27,513 nt of DNA from Synergistales bacterium. GTDB lineage: Bacteria; Synergistota; Synergistia; Synergistales; Synergistaceae. Each line of letters begins with the position of its first letter. The stretch's first letter is position 1. A program made the translations under genes and the position numbers. The DNA lies in contig BOCB01000018.1 in the NCBI GenBank assembly GCA_026002695.1, forward strand, positions 1-27,513, written 5' to 3'. The notes below the pieces were generated by a model. It searched no databases, was not told where the DNA came from, and saw only the letters and a program-made list of their open reading frames with translations. Positions 23,136 to 27,513 of the stretch are shown one piece after another.

Positions 23136-25618
23136 AATCACTCAAAGTTCACGCGCCGCTGCTCATGTTCATACTTTCCTGCGCCTTCGTGCTCGTCTCC
23201 GTGCTGTACGGTAACTCGCTGAGAAGTTTTTTCCTGGAAATGTTAGAGTACAACATCGAACATCGTTTGATAGCGCTGAGCGAATCGGCCGCGAAACTCG
23301 TGACGGCGGAGGAGCTGGGTTCATTTCAGGACGCGCCGGATATGGAACGGCCCGAATATAAGGCTCTTCGCCGGAAATTGCTGGACTTTTCCAAGGAGTC
23401 AGACGTTATGTTTGTATATTTCCTTCGCGAGATAGATGGAAAACTCCAATACATAATAGACAATGATTTCGACGAAGAAACTCGCTGCGGCCTCGATACC
23501 CCGCTAATATCCACTGATTTGACGCCCGGCGCCGAGAAGGCGCTTGCGGGAACCGCCGTCTGCTCGGGGCTTGGCCATTACACCGTGGGCTGGGACGGAC
23601 TGCTCTACGCCCTCGCCCCTGTGCGGGATTCCTCCGGTAAGGTCGTGGCGCTTGCCGGTGTGGACATTATGGATAAGTCCATCGTGGCCGCGCATAAGAG
23701 GTTCGCTTTTTCCCTCGGCATGGGAGTGTTATCTATTTTTATCGTTTTCATCAGCGGTCTTTTCTGCCTTATAAAATATCACGGCGAAGCGCGGCGCGCC
23801 AACGAGGAGAGCAGGGCAAAAACTTTTTTCCTTGCCGGAATGTCTCACGAAATCCGCACCCCGATGAACGCGGTGATAGGTCTCGGCGAACTCGCGATGA
23901 GGCAGTACGGCAAACCGGAGGGACTTGAATATATCGCCGGCATCAAACAGGCAAGCGCGAACCTGTTGTCCATCATAAACGACATTCTGGATTTTTCTAA
24001 AATTGAGTCGGGCAGTTTCCAGCTAACTGTCGCGCCGTTTGAAACCGCGTCCCTTATAAACGATGTGCTGACGATAATCGGCGTGCGTTTGGGGGACAAG
24101 CCGATCGAATTCATTACGGACGTGGATACTGAGCTTCCCTCCGTCATGGCGGGCGACGAAACCCGCGTCAGGCAGATATTGCTCAACCTCCTCTCGAACG
24201 CGGTGAAGTATACAAACGAGGGGTTCATCAAGTTCACGGCGACGGGCGAGCGGACGAAAGACGGATCGGTAAATCTCAAATTTACCGTCGCGGACAGCGG
24301 GATCGGTATCAAAAGCGAGGATACGGCGCGCCTTTTCGGAGAATTTGTCCGCGTCGATCATAACAGGAATAAAAATGTGCAGGGCACGGGGCTCGGGCTG
24401 TCGATAGCGCGCGGTATGTGCCGCGCGATGGGAGGCGACGTTTCGGTAGAGAGCGAGTACGGCAAAGGCTCGACTTTCACCGCCACACTCACGCAGGGCG
24501 TTGCGGACGGCACTCCTATGGGCTTCGCGTATAAAAAAGCGGCTCTTCGCGCGAAGGCGGCAGACGCGCGTTTCACCGCGCCGGATTTTCGCGTTCTGAT
24601 CGTCGATGACATAGCGGTAAATCTTATGGTGATCGAAGGACTGCTCGCTCCGTATGAGATAAAAATAACCACCTGCATGAGCGGGCTTGAAGCCATAGAA
24701 ATTATGAAGGGGGAGGCTTTCGATCTCGTTCTCATGGATCACATGATGCCCGGGATGGACGGAGTGGAGGCGGCGGCGGCAATCCGCGCGCTCGACGGGG
24801 AGTATTTCAAGCGCGTCCCGATAATCGCGCTTACGGCAAACGCCGTCTCGGGTATGAAGGAGATGTTCTTAGCAAACAGCTTCGATGATTTCATCTCAAA
24901 GCCCGTCGAGATGTCCAAGTTGAACGGAATAATGGAGAAATGGGTTCCGAATGAAAAACGAATGGCGAACGCGCGAAAGACGGATAAGAACGAAGCGCCG
25001 GCGGAAATTGCCCTGAATATCGAGGGAGTGAACGCCGCGCGGGGGATCGTCATGACCGGCGGAACTACGCAAGGCTATATCATGGTTTTGAAGCAATATT
25101 GCGGCGATGCCGAGGAGCGCGCTTCCTTTATGGCGAGGTTCGCCGAAACGGCAAAGACTTCCGCGCCGCACGACGACGAGACGCGGCTCTTCGCAATCCA
25201 CGCGCACGCCTTAAAGAGCGCGTCGGCGAGCATCGGGGCGGAGGAGGTTTCGCGTATCGCGGCGGAGCTTGAGGCGGCGGGGAAAAACAAGGACCATGAC
25301 CTTATAGGCGAGCGCTTAGGAGAGTTCCGCGAAAAGCTGTCCGGTTTAACGGGCAGGATAAGGGCGGCGATCGCGGCCTATGAAACCGAACACAGCGAAG
25401 TAAAACGACCTCCGGGCGCGGATGTTGCGCCGCTCATGGCGCGCCTCTCGGCTGCGCTGGCCGGGGAGGACATCGGCGCCGTCGACGATATTCTGTCCGA
25501 GCTTTCGGGGGTGGATGTGGACGAAAAGACGAGGGACACTCTGTCGAAAATATCAGACCTCACGCTTGTTTCGGACTTCGGAGGGGCGCTTGAGGCGCTG
25601 CGGGCCGCTGACCTTTAG
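23132..25618 (+). CDS. Membrane-bound hybrid histidine kinase with receiver and HPt domains
   Basis: A phosphorelay sensor of 828 residues. Two membrane helices (about 9-27 and 191-215) bracket an extracytoplasmic sensor domain with Cache-like features (VYFLREIDGKLQYIIDNDFD, YALAPVRDSSGKVVALAGVD). The HisKA domain has the phosphorylated H239 in MSHEIRTPMNAVIG. The ATPase domain carries the N-box LLNLLSNAVKYT, G1 ADSGIGI and G2 GTGLGLSIA. A receiver domain (487-605) has D492/D493, phosphoacceptor D536 (LVLMDHMMPGMDG), T568 and K590. The C-terminal HPt domain has H692 (HAHALKSASASIGA). All phosphotransfer residues are present, yet no output domain exists, so it must pass phosphate to a separate regulator. 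The adjacent regulator gene is broken. No own ribosome-binding site; ATGA overlap with the remnant. Confidence 0.92.
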   Translation: MKSLKVHAPLLMFILSCAFVLVSVLYGNSLRSFFLEMLEYNIEHRLIALSESAAKLVTAEELGSFQDAPDMERPEYKALRRKLLDFSKESDVMFVYFLREIDGKLQYIIDNDFDEETRCGLDTPLISTDLTPGAEKALAGTAVCSGLGHYTVGWDGLLYALAPVRDSSGKVVALAGVDIMDKSIVAAHKRFAFSLGMGVLSIFIVFISGLFCLIKYHGEARRANEESRAKTFFLAGMSHEIRTPMNAVIGLGELAMRQYGKPEGLEYIAGIKQASANLLSIINDILDFSKIESGSFQLTVAPFETASLINDVLTIIGVRLGDKPIEFITDVDTELPSVMAGDETRVRQILLNLLSNAVKYTNEGFIKFTATGERTKDGSVNLKFTVADSGIGIKSEDTARLFGEFVRVDHNRNKNVQGTGLGLSIARGMCRAMGGDVSVESEYGKGSTFTATLTQGVADGTPMGFAYKKAALRAKAADARFTAPDFRVLIVDDIAVNLMVIEGLLAPYEIKITTCMSGLEAIEIMKGEAFDLVLMDHMMPGMDGVEAAAAIRALDGEYFKRVPIIALTANAVSGMKEMFLANSFDDFISKPVEMSKLNGIMEKWVPNEKRMANARKTDKNEAPAEIALNIEGVNAARGIVMTGGTTQGYIMVLKQYCGDAEERASFMARFAETAKTSAPHDDETRLFAIHAHALKSASASIGAEEVSRIAAELEAAGKNKDHDLIGERLGEFREKLSGLTGRIRAAIAAYETEHSEVKRPPGADVAPLMARLSAALAGEDIGAVDDILSELSGVDVDEKTRDTLSKISDLTLVSDFGGALEALRAADL

Positions 25619-25644
25619 GCGAGGACCGGCCTCCTTATGTAAAC

Positions 25645-25680
25645 GCTGATTTATTGTCAGAGGTCTGAAGGGCAAGTTGC
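25645..25680 (+). repeat. Dispersed intergenic repeat (family 1), copy E (decayed)
   Basis: The left half GCTGATTTATTGTCAG is intact, but the right half has diverged (GAAGGGCAAG where others have AAAGGGTAACGATAAA). It lies 26 bp after the kinase stop and directly borders the small inverted-repeat element at 25684. Confidence 0.65.
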
Positions 25681-25683
25681 GGG

Positions 25684-25847
25684 TCCTCAAACCACAGGTT
25701 GAGCGGTTTAAGATGCTCCAGTGTTTAGTGATGGCAAGGCTTGGCATGAAACCCAATTTTCACCCATCGGGTGCAAGGCTAAAATCACTTGAGATCGCTC
25801 ATAGAGCTGATTTATCTTGATTAAAATTTATTAACCTGTGGTTTGAG
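25684..25847. mobile_element. Small non-autonomous transposon-like element (MITE-like)
   Basis: A perfect 16-bp terminal inverted repeat, CCTCAAACCACAGGTT at 25684-25699 and its reverse complement at 25832-25847, bounds 164 bp without a full gene. An internal hairpin CACCC-ATC-GGGTG is at about 25760. An open frame across it (ending LKSLEIAHRADLS) could be a leftover transposase end, but I cannot match it to an IS family. No target-site duplication is visible next to the repeats. It sits between the kinase gene and the tRNA-Asn promoter. Confidence 0.55.
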
Positions 25848-25862
25848 GCCGGCACAGCCTAC

Positions 25863-25890
25863 TTGACACCTGACCAAAATGTGTTAGGAT
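25863..25890 (+). promoter_or_regulatory. Promoter of tRNA-Asn
   Basis: A perfect TTGACA (25863-25868) and TAGGAT (25885-25890), 16 nt apart, with an upstream TGT that makes an extended -10. Transcription would start near 25897, giving a precursor leader of about 45 nt before the tRNA. The promoter begins 15 bp after the transposon-like element. Confidence 0.7.
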
Positions 25891-25941
25891 AAAGAACGTT
25901 GAGTTGAAAGAAATGCCGATTATGTTGGCTTTTCTGATTAT

Positions 25942-26017
25942 TCCTCGATAGCTCAATCGGCAGAGCGGGTGGCTGTTAACCACTAGGTTCGAGGTTCGAG
26001 TCCTCGTCGAGGAGCCA
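25942..26017 (+). tRNA. tRNA-Asn (anticodon GTT)
   Basis: A complete cloverleaf of 76 nt with encoded CCA. The acceptor TCCTCGA pairs with TCGAGGA, the D-stem is GCTC/GAGC, the anticodon stem GGTGG/CCACT (one G-U), the loop CTGTTAA gives anticodon GTT at 25975-25977, and the T-arm is CGAGG-TTCGAGT-CCTCG. As a GUN anticodon it is a substrate for the tgt product encoded at 5503, and as an ANN reader it needs t6A from the gene at 6614. Confidence 0.97.
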
Positions 26018-26023
26018 GGACGC

Positions 26024-26058
26024 AAAAGCGGTAAACGAGCTGTCGTTTACCGCTTTTT
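26024..26058 (+). terminator. Intrinsic terminator of tRNA-Asn
   Basis: AAAAGCGGTAAACG and CGTTTACCGCTTTT form a perfect 14-bp stem around AGCTGT, ending in T5. It starts 6 bp after the CCA end, so the tRNA is a single-gene transcript and ileS needs its own promoter. Confidence 0.92.
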
Positions 26059-26073
26059 AATATCTACATCGCA

Positions 26074-26113
26074 GACTGATTTATTGTTAGGAGCCTAAAG
26101 GGTAACGATAAAA
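26074..26113 (+). repeat. Dispersed 39-bp intergenic repeat (family 1), copy F
   Basis: A near-consensus copy directly between the tRNA terminator and ileS. TTGTTA (26084-26089) and GATAAA (26107-26112) are 17 nt apart. The ileS ribosome-binding site AGGAGG follows at 26118-26123, so any start of transcription from it would fall on or near that site. Confidence 0.85.
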
Positions 26114-26130
26114 AAACAGGAGGCTTTCCG

Positions 26131-27513
26131 ATGGCAAGCGACAAAGCATCAAAATCATCCAACGATTACAAGAGCACTCTCTTTCTTCCGCAGACGAGCT
26201 TCCCGATGAGGGCGAACCTCGCGGAGAGAGAGCCGGTTTTTTTGGAGTTCTGGAAGAACGCGGGCGTTCACAGCAAGCTCGTCGAGGGACGCAAATCGCG
26301 TCCCCCTTTCGTCCTGCACGACGGCCCGCCCTACGCCAACGCCCCCATCCACATCGGAACGGCGCTCAACAAGATATTGAAGGACATGATAGTCCGCTAC
26401 AAGTGGTTCAGAGGGTACTTCGCGCCGTATGTGCCGGGTTACGACACGCACGGTATGCCGATCGAGCACAAGGTTCTGAAGGAGGGCGGCATATCGAACG
26501 ACGCCATCGACCCTGTCGACCTCAGGAAGAAGTGCGAGGCGCACGCGCTTAAATACGTCAAGATTCAGTCCGACGAGTTCATCCGCCTCGGCGTCATGGG
26601 CGACTGGGAGAACCCTTACATTACGCTGCGCCCCGAATATGAGGCCGCCCAGCTTGATATACTGGCCGGAATGGTCGAGCGCGGCCTCGTGTACAGAGGG
26701 CGCAAGGCGATATTCTGGTGTACGGACTGCGAGACCGCCCTCGCGGCGGCCGAGATAGAGTATGAGGACGAGACCTCCGTATCAATCTACGTCTCATATC
26801 CCTTTGCCGAGGCGACCAAGAAGTTCCCGCAGCTCGCCGGACGCGACGTGAGCGCGATCATCTGGACTACGACGCCCTGGACGCTGCCGGCGAGCCTCGC
26901 AATATCTGTGCATCCCGACTACGATTACTCCTTCTTCGAGGCGGGAGACGCCGTATATCTCATAGCCACCGCTATGAAGGACTCCGTCGCGGAGGTTACT
27001 AACATAGCGTTCGGCGCGGAGCTGCTGCGCGTCAAGGGCAGGGAGCTCGAGCGCATGAGCGCCGTTCATCCCTTCTACGAGAGCCGCGGGATAATATTCG
27101 CGCTCGCCGGCTATGTTACTCTCGACACCGGCACGGGCTGCGTTCACACGGCGCCCGGGCACGGAGCCGAGGACTTCGAGACCGGCGTGAGGTATGGACT
27201 CGACATATACAACCCTGTTGACGCGAAGGGCTTTTTCTATCCCGACACGGAGCTCGTCGGCGGGATGTCCTTGGACGACGGCGCGAAGGCGGTATTCAGC
27301 GCTCTTGGCAAATCGGGCAGGCTCGTCGGCAAGGCGAAGCTGACGCACTCGTACCCGCACTGCTGGAGGTGCAAGAAGCCCGTTATCTTCCGCGGCACCG
27401 ACCAGTGGTTCGTCTCGGTGTCGAAGTTCCGAGACCGCGCGCTGGAGTGCGTCGACGATGTGGAGTGGGTGCCGTCGTGGGGCAAGGAGCGCATATCGAA
27501 CATGGTGCGCGAT
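26131..27513 (+). CDS. ileS: Isoleucine--tRNA ligase (5' part)
   Basis: A class I synthetase that charges tRNA-Ile; 461 codons are present and the frame is open at the right edge. The N-terminus has PMRANLAEREPVFLEFW and the ATP site FVLHDGPPYANAPIHIGT with HIGT at 74-77, then KILKDMIVRYKWFRGYFAPY and VPGYDTHGMPIEHKVL. The inserted CP1 editing domain is visible as AIIWTTTPWTLPASLAI and LDTGTGCVHTAPGHGAEDF, which hydrolyses Val-tRNA-Ile. SYPHCWRCKKPVIFRGTDQWF precedes the edge. The KMSKS motif and anticodon domain lie beyond the window. The ATG follows AGGAGG by 7 nt. No T-box leader is seen; only repeat copy F lies upstream. Confidence 0.96.
   Translation, partial: MASDKASKSSNDYKSTLFLPQTSFPMRANLAEREPVFLEFWKNAGVHSKLVEGRKSRPPFVLHDGPPYANAPIHIGTALNKILKDMIVRYKWFRGYFAPYVPGYDTHGMPIEHKVLKEGGISNDAIDPVDLRKKCEAHALKYVKIQSDEFIRLGVMGDWENPYITLRPEYEAAQLDILAGMVERGLVYRGRKAIFWCTDCETALAAAEIEYEDETSVSIYVSYPFAEATKKFPQLAGRDVSAIIWTTTPWTLPASLAISVHPDYDYSFFEAGDAVYLIATAMKDSVAEVTNIAFGAELLRVKGRELERMSAVHPFYESRGIIFALAGYVTLDTGTGCVHTAPGHGAEDFETGVRYGLDIYNPVDAKGFFYPDTELVGGMSLDDGAKAVFSALGKSGRLVGKAKLTHSYPHCWRCKKPVIFRGTDQWFVSVSKFRDRALECVDDVEWVPSWGKERISNMVRD

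Noticed and set aside
26059..26130. T-box or other tRNA-sensing leader upstream of ileS
   Set aside because: Only 72 bp separate the tRNA terminator from the ileS start, and they hold repeat copy F; no T-box sequence is present.
1..27513. CRISPR array, prophage or defence island
   Set aside because: No regularly spaced direct repeats, no phage structural or integrase genes, and the SNF2 gene has no nuclease or methylase partner.

Overview
The window is a GC-rich bacterial chromosome segment from a motile, diderm anaerobe. I think it is most likely a member of the Synergistota (a Cloacibacillus/Synergistes-like gut or digester organism). The reasons are a degraded tail at 3907-4038 resembling the Synerg-CTERM sorting motif, a flagellin, a corrinoid methyltransferase pair, and an obg-nadD-LCP-rsfS gene order. 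The phylum assignment is an inference; no rRNA gene is present.

Left part, minus strand (1-3815): a five-gene unit runs leftward from a consensus sigma70 promoter at 3883-3910. It encodes a corrinoid protein, a UroD-like (MtaA/MtbA/CmuA-type) methyltransferase, and a NitT/TauT-type ABC importer (binding protein, ATPase, and the first codons of the permease). The layout suggests uptake of a small compound coupled to methyl transfer through cobalamin, with an unknown substrate. The substrate:corrinoid methyltransferase itself is not in the window.

Middle, plus strand (4167-11596): two overlapping housekeeping units. The first is gltX-tgt-tsaC/sua5 (tRNA charging, queuosine exchange, t6A synthesis). 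The second is obg-nadD-LCP-rsfS (ribosome assembly GTPase, NAD synthesis, envelope polymer ligase, ribosome silencing). Then come two large proteins I cannot assign to a family (11791-12942, 13014-14801) and a zinc-ligand-poor ribosomal protein S4 (14986-15588).

Right part: a 1422-residue SNF2-family ATPase (minus strand) with a long helical N-terminus; a 797-residue flagellin (minus) behind a sigma28-like promoter; a truncated response-regulator gene translationally coupled to a hybrid histidine kinase with receiver and HPt domains (plus); a small transposon-like element; tRNA-Asn with its promoter and terminator; and the first 461 codons of ileS.

The most unusual content is between the genes. 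A roughly 39-bp dispersed repeat occurs six times (7577, 12954, 14922, 19958, 25645, 26074). It carries a promoter-like TTGTCA-17-GATAAA arrangement and short inverted ends. A second family of GC-rich palindromes (cores such as GGGGCGGCCGCCCC, often followed by CTAC) occurs at 2010, 4124, 7697, 14836 and 20123, and three of these lie shortly downstream of the first repeat. Two broken genes (3907-4038 and 22983-23135) record past deletions. I see no CRISPR array, prophage or intact insertion sequence.
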